Below are positions 24,612 to 33,662 of a stretch of 64,000 nt of DNA, in pieces (the first letter of the stretch is position 1; every line of letters begins with the position of its first letter). The notes below the pieces were generated by a model. It was not told where the DNA came from. It searched no databases and saw only the letters and a list, made by a program, of their open reading frames with translations. The stretch comes from Favolaschia claudopus (lineage: Eukaryota; Basidiomycota; Agaricomycetes; Agaricales; Mycenaceae). Position numbers and translations under genes: made by a program. The stretch is from assembly GCA_037176885.1 (NCBI GenBank), contig JAWWNJ010000001.1, positions 868,001 to 932,000 on the forward strand, read 5' to 3'.

Positions 24612-26339
24612 ATGGGCTACATATCCCCAGAGGCCCTTCAGAATCTTCACAAATATGCGTATAAGGGTGTAGACAAGTGTGTCTTTTATCTGGATTCTCT
24701 TGAGGGCATTGTTTGAGCTTTTCCCGCGTCTTTAGATCTATTCTGTCGAAATATGTGTTAAATCCTTTCTGGACATGGTTTGTTACGCTCTGGCCGCTAT
24801 GGGTAGCACCCAATACGGTACGCGGCGGGTTGAAGGCCTTACAGTTGCGTTTGAATGATCTCATCCTTTTGCAGATCACGCTGTCCGGTTTATCCATCGT
24901 TTTCTTTAACTTTGCGACGTTGTTCTGGTATGACCCCGGATACCTGGCTGAAAAGGGCGGGGTACTAATGCCGGACTGGGTTTACTTCTCGTATGTGTGT
25001 CTCAACGCGCCGACGGTCTATTTTGACGCGTCTGTATCAGTTGTTCGATTGGCCTTTTCTTGTATCAGAGTTTTGATGCTATAGACGGGTGCGTTCGACG
25101 CGTATTTGGGGTCTTTAACTGACTTGCATATCCTCAGCAAACAAGCTCGTAGAACGGGAATGGCTGGACCTTTGGGGGAGATGTTTGATCACGGCTGCGA
25201 CGCGATGAACACGACAGTAAGAACGCAGTCGACGTGCTTCAATTTCCCTAACTTTCGGTTGATCTGCAGCTCGAAGTCATCATGGCGTCGCAAGCCCTCA
25301 ATCTCGGTCGTTCTTGGTGGACTGTCGCGTCGCAAGTTGCGACACTGGCCAATTTCTATCTCACCACTTGGGAGGAATTCCACACAGGTAAATGCATTCG
25401 GGACTCATAAATATTTACTTCAACTGTTTGCAGGTCAACTATATCTTGGTGTATTTTCCGGGCCTGTTGAGGGCATTCTGATCATTGCCGCCATCTACGC
25501 GATAAGTGGGGTCTACGGTGGGTTGGTCTGCGACTGGAATCGACCGCTCTTGAGCTCTTTACAGGTCCCTCTTTCTGGGATACCGGAATGCTGACATTTT
25601 TACACCTCACGAACGTCCCGATCATCAACCAACTGCCTGACATGTCTCTCAACGACTCCTTCATGGCCTTCGGCGCTTTCGGTGTCGCCTTTAACCTCCA
25701 AGCTAGGTCAGACTCGTGTAAATCCACGCAAGCATCGCTTTCCTAACATTACTCAGTTACCGCAACGTCCGCCGCGCCCGCCTCGCCTCAAAAAAGTCGA
25801 CTCTCCAGCCACTGCTCCTCCTCCTCCCCTTTGTCGTGTCCGCAGGCATCCAAGTCCTCTGGCTCACACATCCGCGATACGACAACTCAGCACTCATCAA
25901 CTCCTCGCTGTTCGTCCCGTTCTTGTGTGCCTGGGGCCTGCAGTTCGCGCACCAGGTCGGACGCATGATCCTCGCGCATGTCACGAGCCAGCCGTTCCCA
26001 TGGTGGGACTGGATCTGGGTGTGGAGTTTGGTGGGGGCGGTGGATGCGAATCTTCCTATGCTCGTCGGGCGGTGGGTGGCCTTCTATCCTTTCTTCTCGT
26101 ACATACTGACGCTGACTATATTTCTTAGACCGCCGCTCTTCCAAACGAACGAGACGAATCGTGCCATTGCCGTCTATCTGACACTCGCCATTTCTTTCGT
26201 CACGTATGGGCGCTTCTGCACGCTGGTCATTAACGATATTACGAATTTCATGGGGATTGCGTGCTTTACTGTGCGGAAGAAGGATAAGGATGGGAATTGG
26301 CAGGAAAGTGTGCCTGATTCGGGGAAGAAATCTTTGTGA
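24612..26339 (+). CDS. CDP-alcohol phosphotransferase (ethanolamine/choline phosphotransferase, EPT1/CPT1 type)
   Basis: An integral membrane enzyme for the last step of the Kennedy pathway, transferring phosphoethanolamine or phosphocholine from CDP-alcohol to diacylglycerol at the ER. The start at 24612 gives MGYISPEALQNLHKYAYKG, the usual N-terminus of the family. The family motif DG-x2-AR-x8-G-x3-D-x3-D is seen as DGKQARRTGMAGPLGEMFD followed by HGCD, split by an intron after the DG. Downstream are TLANFYLTTWEEFHTGQLYLG, broken by an intron, and several hydrophobic helices ending at 26339. At least seven short introns are needed, among them ones near 24671-24731, 25080-25138 and 25392-25434. 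All catalytic aspartates are present. Ethanolamine versus choline preference cannot be told from the sequence. Confidence 0.9.
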
Positions 26340-26489
26340 TGATGATTCTGTGAAAGAGGACATACGAACTTGACGCTGACGAAAATTACGATAGATCTAA
26401 TATTTATGAGATGTAATGAGCTACATACATTACATGTTGTTGTACTCACCTTCGTGGCTGACTGATTCGGATTGTGCGAAGGGTATGGA

Positions 26490-26615
26490 CTGTAGACGAA
26501 ATAAAAGTAGACCTTCGTGTACAGCGCCGCACATGGCTTATTTCCTGTTTCGGACTTGCTCTCAACACCCATCTTCCACGCAAGAGTGTCTTCTCCTTCG
26601 CCAATCGATCCTCCA
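26490..26615 (+). promoter_or_regulatory. Conserved upstream block of tannase copy 4
   Basis: Read on the minus strand, this stretch (gagaagacactcttgcgtgg ... cgtctacagtccataccctt) matches the block at 10205-10345. It lies about 560-685 bases upstream of the copy 4 start, the same relative place as in copies 1, 2 and 5. The rest of 26340-27173 shows no gene. Confidence 0.5.
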
Positions 26616-27173
26616 GCGCGGTGGCGTTGGGCTTGAAATCTGGATATCTGGGGTGACCGGTCAACTGAAGTTGCGGCCTCGAACGTGGACTACTCATTCT
26701 GACTTCGAATGTGGCGGAACTCGCCTCGTGATATCAAGAGTCTCCAAACCCCGAACGATTAGATCTCTGCCCAGCTAGTGCCCAGCTTCACGGGAATTCT
26801 TATGGACCAGTCTGAAAGACGCATGATGCATCGAGTCTCGTCATCGCAAAATATCCCAAGCAGTTTCAAACTCGCAGCATTCTACGGCGGACACCCGGGA
26901 AAACTAGTTGCTGGCTAATCCTTGGCTAGTTTTGGGCTTATGCATGTGCCTTGAACTTGGAAGGCATTATAGTAGCATCCGGCCTTTGCTCCAGCGAGAG
27001 CGACTGGGTTGCACGTAGGAAGAGTGCGGTATACGTGTATTGTGCGCTTGACGTCTTTTCACAGTCATGGCACGCTCTCGCGTCCATCACTGTCAATGAC
27101 AAGCGGCATGTACATGAGTATGAGAAGCTCTCTTCAAGCATTGAGCAGTCACTTCCCCCAAGTTTGGTCGAAA

Positions 27174-28863
27174 ATGAGGTTCGACTTGCTCACTGCAGCT
27201 ACCATCGTCACCACTAGTACCTATGTCTCTGCGCAGTTCCAGGAGTCGTGTAACTCCCTCGCATCGAGGCTTTCCATTCCCAACGCCACCATCTCGAGTA
27301 CCACTTTCGTCGCGGCTCGCACTACTTTGACCTTCCCAAATGCCGACCGGACGTGTGGGATTCAGCCTCAGCTGGTTTCTGCGGATATATGCCGAGTTAT
27401 GCTGACAGTCGCGACCTCTACCCGTTCGCGCATTGTCATGGAGGCTTGGCTACCTTCAAACTGGACTGGCCGTTTCCTCGCCACGGGAAACGGTGGTATC
27501 GGCGGCTGCATTCAATTCAATGACATGGATTATGGATCCTCCCTTGGGTTTGCCACGACGGGGTCCGACAATGGCCACACAGGCCAGAATGGCACACTAT
27601 TTCTGAACAATCCCGACGTCGTGGACGATTTTGCGTTCCGTGCTCTGTTGACGAGTGCACAGGTTGGGAAACAGATCACTCGGAAATTATTTGGCAAGGC
27701 TGAGGCGAAGAGCTATTATCTAGGCTGCTCGACAGGCGGTCGGCAGGGTTGGAAAATGGCGCAGGATTTCCCAGATGAGTTTGACGGGATCGTTGCAGGT
27801 GCTCCTGCATTTGCATGGACAGGTAGGCTAATTTCCAAAACGTCAGATAAGTGAAATGATGAATGACTGGACCTTGGTAGGACTCATGAGTTGGGGGGCA
27901 ATGTTCTTCCCCCTCATTAAAACTGCGGGCCATAACTTCCCGCCTCCATCTTTGTGGCCTGTCGTCGACGCAGGCATCCTAGCGCAATGCGACGGACTTG
28001 ACGGCGCTGTCGACGGCATCCTCGAAGAGCCTTCGCGCTGTCACTTCAACCCCGAAACCCTGATCTGTGCTCCCGGCCACACCTCATCCTGCCTCACCAG
28101 TCGGCAAGCCGCCACCGTGCGCGCCGTTTTCTCCCCACTTTTCGCCAGAAGCTCCTTCATGTACCCAGCCCTACAATTTGGTCCTGGGTTGCTCGAGCGG
28201 GTCTTTTGGAACTACGGCGGCGCTCAATTTTTGTACCCAGATCACTGGTATCGCTTCGCCGTCTTCAACAACCCGGCTTTCAACACCACCATGCTCACGC
28301 CCGATGAGATCCTCTTTGCGCAGAAGCTGAATCCTGGCGGGATCAACACCTTCTCAGGCGACATTTCAAAATTTAGGAATCGAGGGTCGAAGATTTTGCA
28401 CTATCATGGCCAAGTGGACGAGCTCATTTCGAGCATCAACTCAAATCGATACTACGAGCTGGTTTCGAAGACTATGAAGATGTCGCCTACAGCTCTCGAC
28501 GAGTTCTACCGTTTCTTCAGAATCAGCGGCATGGGCCACTGCCTAGGTGGTCTGGGTGCGTCGTTTATCGGGAACGTAGGCGAGTATTCTCCAAATTTCC
28601 AAGTAGTATATTCTCTGATCTTTACTGGGAATGCAGGTGAAAGTGTCGCCAGTCTCGATCCCAATCAAAACGTGCTCACGGCCATGGTGCGCTGGGTCGA
28701 GCAGGGGGTTGCGCCCGATACAATTTTGGGGACCGCGTACGTGAGCCAGACGAAGGCATTCGGGGTGGATTTCCAGAGGGCACATTGTCGGTACCCGTTC
28801 CATAATGTGTTCTCGGGGAATGGGAGTGTCAAGGACCCGGCGAACTGGAACTGTGTTCTGTAG
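27174..28863 (+). CDS. Tannase/feruloyl esterase family protein, copy 4
   Basis: The start at 27174 gives a signal peptide (MRFDLLTAATIVTTSTYVSA). Intron 1 is 27823-27880. Intron 2, about 28575-28637, starts gtaggcgag directly after the IGN codons and ends gcag before GESVASLDP; its length is a multiple of three and it has no stop, so unspliced RNA would still be in frame. The catalytic set is complete: GCSTGG (about 27725), HYHGQVD (about 28405) and GMGHC (about 28530). The C-terminus is NWNCVL. Very similar to copies 5 and 6, in the same orientation. The TATA region aligned with copy 5 reads TATGAGAAG here, so the core promoter is degenerate. Confidence 0.88.
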
Positions 28864-29099
28864 GTTCGTAGGTTCATTTGTGTAGACATGTAAGACATGA
28901 AATTGTATCGTTCTCCCACTTTTCTGTATTCCGTCTTCGCGTCGCCCAGGACGGTACTAGACTGCCGAGACAACATTCAAATTGAAAGTCTCTCGATTAT
29001 CGTTAAATTGACCTCCGATTTCCATTAGATATCAGTGGCACGGTCTCGACAACCTCGGCGAAGAGCGCTGGGAGCCTAACGTAGGCTACGGACCGTAGA

Positions 29100-29220
29100 C
29101 AAAAGTGTAGGCACATGTTCGAGTGACTTGAGTTGTTTCCTCTTTCGAACTTGATCACTACTTGATCTCAACTCACAACTTCGAGAATCGGCACACTAGA
29201 GCGGCTTCTCCTTCACCAAC
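29100..29220 (+). promoter_or_regulatory. Conserved upstream block of tannase copy 5
   Basis: Read on the minus strand, it contains the gaagccgctct run and a tcaagttcgaaagaggaaa run shared with the blocks upstream of copies 1, 2 and 4. It lies about 560-680 bases upstream of copy 5. The rest of 28864-29779 shows no gene. Confidence 0.45.
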
Positions 29221-29708
29221 AAGTTCACCAATCGACCCCCCAGCGCAGAGTGACGTTGGAATCTTGTGGAATATGGGGTCCAGACCGCTTGACTGGTGGT
29301 TAACTGAGAAACGTGGACTGCTTATTTTGACGTTGAGGGACCGGATATGCAGTCAAGCTCGCCTCGTGAATATCGAATGCCTGCAAACCCCGAACGACTG
29401 GACTCCCGTCCGGCTTCACAAGACTTCTATCAACTTAATCTTGTTAGCAGGCTGAAGGACGCATCGACTCTCGTCATCGCAGAATAATCGAAACAATTAC
29501 CCGCTCTATTCCACAGCGGTCACTCAGGAACTTTCGCTTCTGTTCCTGGGGTGCGGATATTGCCTTCGTCAGCTGCTGAGCATCTGAGGCATTATGGGTT
29601 TCGTCTGTTACTCCAGAGATCGGGTTGCGCGTAGGAAGAGCGTGCTTAGACGGTGTCTTCTTGGAGTCGTGGCACACTTTCGTGTCCATCAAGCGGCATG
29701 CACATGCA

Positions 29709-29716
29709 TATTAAAG
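29709..29716 (+). promoter_or_regulatory. TATA-like box of tannase copy 5
   Basis: TATTAAAG, 64-71 bases upstream of the ATG at 29780. Same octamer and spacing as copies 1 and 2. Confidence 0.5.
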
Positions 29717-29779
29717 TAGTTGCGACTCGCCAGTTCATCTTCAAGCATCCAGTCGTCAGTTCCCCAGGTTTCGTTCAAG

Positions 29780-31570
29780 ATGAGGTTCAACCCGTTCACT
29801 GCAGCTACCATCATGGCCGCCAGTATGCATGTTTCTGCGCAGTTCCAGGAGCCGTTCACTGCAGCTTCCATCGTCGCTGCCACCTATGCCTCTGCGCAGT
29901 TCCCCAAGTTGTGTGACTCCCTCGCATCCAAGCTTTCCATCCCCAACGCCACCATCTCCAGCACTACTTTCGTCGCGGCTGGCACTACTTTGGACTTCCC
30001 CGAAGCCGACCCCACGTGTGGGGACCTGGCCCCCCCTCAGCTGATTTCTGCGGATATGTGTCGAGTTATGCTGACAGTCACGACCTCTGCGCGTTCACAC
30101 ATTGTTATGGAGACTTGGCTACCGTCCAACTGGACTGGTCGTTTTCTTGCCACCGGAAACTATGGCATTCGCGGCTGTATTCAGTTCGACGACATGGCTT
30201 ATGGAGCCTCTCTGGGTTTCGCTACTACGGGGTCCGACAATGGACATTCCGGCCAGAACGGCACGGAATTCCTGAACAATCCCGACATCGTGGACGACTT
30301 TGTGTTCCGCGCTTTGGTGACGAGCGTGCACGTCGGGAAAGATATCACTCGGGCCTTCTTTGGCAGGGCTGTGAAGAAAAGCTATTTTCTGGGATGCGGG
30401 ACAGGCGGTCTGCAGGGTTGGAGAATGGCACAGGATTTTCCGGATGAGTTTGACGGGATTGTTGTAACCAATCCTGCGCTCGCATGGACAGGTAGGCTTC
30501 TTTCAAAGCGTAACAACAGTGAGGTGATAAATGACTGGATGTCGGCAGGACTCCTGAGTTGGAATGCGAGGTTCTTCCCCCTCATCCAAAATGCGGGTGC
30601 CGACTTCCCGCCTCGACATTTATGGCCTGTCGTGGACGACGGCATTCTCGCGCAGTGCGACGGACTTGACGGCGCTCTCGATGGCATCCTCGAAGAGCCT
30701 TCGCGTTGTGACTTCAAACCCGAGGCTCTGATCTGTGCTCCAGGACAAACCGCATCCTGCCTCACCAGCCAGCAAGCCGCCACTGTGCGCGCCGTTTTCT
30801 CACCACTCTTCGCTAGAAGCTCCTTCATGTACCCAGCCCTACAATTCGGTCCTCGGTTGCTCGAGCAAGTCTTTGAGATTTACGGCGGCGCTCAATTCGT
30901 TATTGCAGATGACTGGTATCGATTCGCCGTCTTCAACGACCCCACGTTCAACACGACCATTATGACGCCGGATGATATCCTTTTTGCGCAGAGGTCGAAC
31001 CCCGGCGGGATCAACACGTTCTCTGGCGACATTTCGAAGTTCAAGAAGCGAGGGTCGAAGATTTTGCACTACCAGGGACAATCCGGCGCGTTCGTATCGA
31101 GCCATAGCTCAAATCAATACTACGAAATGGTTGCGGAAAGGATGAGGATGCAGCCTGCGGCTCTCGACGAGTTCTACCGTTTCTTCAGAATCAGCGGCAT
31201 GGACCACTGCGCAGGAGGTCCGGGTGCGTCGTGGATCGGAAACGTAGGCGAGTATTCTCCAAATTTGCAGGTAGTATATTCTCTAATCTTCATTGGGAAC
31301 GCAGGGCAAGAGCTTCCCAGCGTAGATCCCGATCAGAACGCTGTCATGTCTATGGTGCGCTGGGTCGAGGAGGGGGTTGCGCCCAATACGATTTTAGGTA
31401 CCGCGTACGTGAACCAGACCAAGGAGTCGGGGGTGGATTTCCGGAGAGCGCATTGCCGATATCCGTTTCATAATGTGTTTTCGGGGGAGGGAGTTTCAAG
31501 GACCCTGAGAACTGGAACTGCGTTTTGTAATGACTGTTTTCTCATGAGCAGTTTACAATTCCAAGTGTAA
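29780..31570 (+). CDS. Tannase/feruloyl esterase family protein, copy 5, probably catalytically dead
   Basis: A paralogue with a signal peptide (MRFNPFTAATIMAASMHVSA) and the extra segment after it that only copy 1 shares. Intron 1 (starting gtaggcttc near 30491) and intron 2 (gtaggcgag, about 31243-31305) are both multiples of three and stop-free, so one frame runs through. Two catalytic residues are gone: the nucleophile motif reads GCGTGG instead of GCSTGG (about 30395), and the Asp site reads HYQGQSG instead of HYHGQVD (about 31070). His-Cys (GMDHC, about 31205) remains. Near the end, one base is missing relative to copy 4 (about 31483-31495). The reading shifts, the usual C-terminal NWNCVL is lost and about a dozen unrelated residues follow. 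This is either a pseudogene in early decay or a non-catalytic paralogue. Confidence 0.85.
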   Translation: MRFNPFTAATIMAASMHVSAQFQEPFTAASIVAATYASAQFPKLCDSLASKLSIPNATISSTTFVAAGTTLDFPEADPTCGDLAPPQLISADMCRVMLTVTTSARSHIVMETWLPSNWTGRFLATGNYGIRGCIQFDDMAYGASLGFATTGSDNGHSGQNGTEFLNNPDIVDDFVFRALVTSVHVGKDITRAFFGRAVKKSYFLGCGTGGLQGWRMAQDFPDEFDGIVVTNPALAWTGRLLSKRNNSEVINDWMSAGLLSWNARFFPLIQNAGADFPPRHLWPVVDDGILAQCDGLDGALDGILEEPSRCDFKPEALICAPGQTASCLTSQQAATVRAVFSPLFARSSFMYPALQFGPRLLEQVFEIYGGAQFVIADDWYRFAVFNDPTFNTTIMTPDDILFAQRSNPGGINTFSGDISKFKKRGSKILHYQGQSGAFVSSHSSNQYYEMVAERMRMQPAALDEFYRFFRISGMDHCAGGPGASWIGNVGEYSPNLQVVYSLIFIGNAGQELPSVDPDQNAVMSMVRWVEEGVAPNTILGTAYVNQTKESGVDFRRAHCRYPFHNVFSGEGVSRTLRTGTAFCNDCFLMSSLQFQV

Positions 31571-31840
31571 CGCGCAGATACATTTCTTGCTTTGCCGGAT
31601 CTCGCTTTCTGAGGAGAGGTGATCACCTATTAGAAGATCCTGCCCGAGTTTGGGATGGGCAGGCGGTCGGCGTCGTCGTAGTGTCGTCGTTTCTCGCGCG
31701 TCGTCCGCGAAGACTCCCCTAAACGGAGCGAAGGCGATCTCCTGCTGGAAAAACCCAACAGACGAGCTGGAGTGGTGTGGGAAATTTTCTCGTTGTTGTA
31801 GATACAAAACAATTTAGAGATTACATTCTGTTCATACCGC

Positions 31841-32920
31841 TTAGAGTTCCCAATGCAACGACCCTAATAGGTTGAGCCTCCTCCAGTAGACCTTAAAAGC
31901 CTCGGATTGCCACCTCCCCATCGCTTGCACCACATTCGGGTGGACGCCCGCTAGTAGTAGTTCGGTGGTGCCGCCGATGCGGAAGCTGCGACCGGTGAAG
32001 GCGGGATAGCCGTGGTTACTCCAGATGTCGTTGCATCGCTGGAGGAATTTCTTCCTCGTGAGGCATATGAGCGAGCCGTTTGCGTCGCGGTATGAGAACA
32101 GAGGGAGGTCGGATGGAACGGCATTGGTGGACAGGTGCGATTGAAGGGCGCGAATGGGGTCTGAGGGAGCATTTTGCTTGCAGAGCATTGTGTCTTCGCC
32201 TTTCTTGCCTTTGGCTTTCGTCCAGGGGAGGTGTAGGGAGCGGGAGCCGGCTGAGGTACACGGTGGGCGAAGATCTGCGACTGTGGGTATGTGACCGCTT
32301 TTGTATTTACTCTGTGTGTCGGAGAGGATTTCGCCGAGTCGGATTTGACCCCAGAGCGCAGAGGTGGCGGCGGCTAGTACGACTGCGTCGAGTGGGTTGT
32401 TGGTGTCGAGGTTCTCTGCTAGTAGGTCGACCATGGAAGCCGTAACGGGTGGGCGGATGTCGCGTTTTGAGCTCACCGGCGCGAGGTTTTCGACGCCGCG
32501 TAGGACGTACCGGAGACGTATCCCGCCCAGCCATTCCGCTCCTTCTATAATGTGCCACGCCTTCACCGCTGCTACTGCTGCCCTAGCTGTACCGCCAGCG
32601 ATTTCTCCGACCCGCGACGCCGAGAACGAGCACAGCAGAAATTCGGAGGCTGGGAGTCTCTGCTCTTGCCCTACCCTCTCTGAGTCGCAGTAGGCATGGA
32701 AAGCATTGAGGCTGCCGGCGTATTTCTCCAGCGTGGAGTCGGCCCAAGCGTGTTGTATTGCGAAGTCGATCCGTTCTTTTGCTCGTGCGCTGACTCGCGG
32801 CTTTGGCGACTTGATTTTGTGAATACCTCCGGAATAGACCATTGATTTCTTCGCAGGTTGCCTTAGGACGCGGTGGATTATGGCGCGAATACTTGTAGCG
32901 TTGTGGTCGTTGTCGAGCAT
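31841..32920 (-). mobile_element. Tyrosine recombinase gene (Crypton/DIRS-type or related fungal element)
   Basis: An intronless 359-residue frame with tyrosine-recombinase features. The N-terminal half looks like a core-binding domain (DSTLEKYAGSLNAFHAYCDS). The catalytic half has an Arg box in LWGQIRLGEIL (about 32335), a KAKGKKGED region, and box II FTGRSFRIGGTTELLLAG (about 31960) followed by MGRWQSEAFKVYWRRL with the candidate Tyr nucleophile (about 31885). In relatives the residue before SFRIGG is, as I recall, usually His; here it is Arg. No reverse transcriptase, capsid-like frame or clear terminal repeats were found next to it. Whether it is a solo Crypton-like element, a remnant of a DIRS-like retroelement or a domesticated gene is open. 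It sits between tannase copies 5 and 6, where the upstream block of copy 6 would be expected. Confidence 0.75.
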
Positions 32921-33662
32921 TGTGGTGAGGTAGAGAGACCTTCTTGGTTTGGATGAGTTTATTTTTATTATAACACGTGCACAAGAAATTCTTGGTCTCT
33001 ACTCCCAGCTTCTGAGCGCTACCTCTGACCAGTGCTTTGACGCATTGATACTTGAACTTCGAAGTTGACTATGGGTACCTTGAGTACTGGCATAAGTTTC
33101 TCGGAACTTGTCGATTTGAAGACAAACTTGTCCATAGCTCGACTGGACCCTGGTGAAATTTCAAGGCGTCCACTGGCAAACCCCAAGCAACCGAATTCCT
33201 GTCAAGCCCTCCGATAGCTTCCAGTACTTCTATTATGGGCTACTAGTATCGTCTAGCAGACTCGACATTCGTCAGTGACATATCCGAAAAAAATTCCCAT
33301 CTTTTCCCGCTCCACCATCTGGACGACAGACAGTGGGACGGCCGAGGAAACTGTTCCTGGGTTAATATTGCGATAGCCAGCTGCTGGCTATTCCTGGGTT
33401 CTATGCTCATGCCTTTGGACGCAAAGTAGTCAGGACTCCGGGTATTCTTTCAGCGACGGGTCTGCGCGCAGGAACAGCGAGCTAAATGTGTGCGAGGCGT
33501 CCGATGTACTCGGGTGTCTTCTCGAAGTTGAAGTCATGGGATCTCACGCCTACACTTCATCGCGTCCATCACTTGACTAAGGCTGGCGCATAGAAATAAC
33601 GGCGATACGCGGCTATGTCTTACCCAAGTATCGAGTGGTTCTTGTTCCAAGCGTGGAGCAAG
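32921..33662. other. Intergenic upstream of tannase copy 6
   Basis: No gene. The part at 33340-33560 resembles the proximal upstream regions of copies 4 and 5 (for example gctgctggctattcctgggt versus gttgctggctaatccttggc). The distal block conserved in the other copies was not recognised here. Confidence 0.4.

Noticed and set aside
29689..29883. Possible duplicated signal peptide in tannase copy 5
   Set aside because: The second hydrophobic stretch (FTAASIVAATYASA) is real and shared with copy 1, but only one cleavage is expected; I treat it as an insertion, not a second gene.
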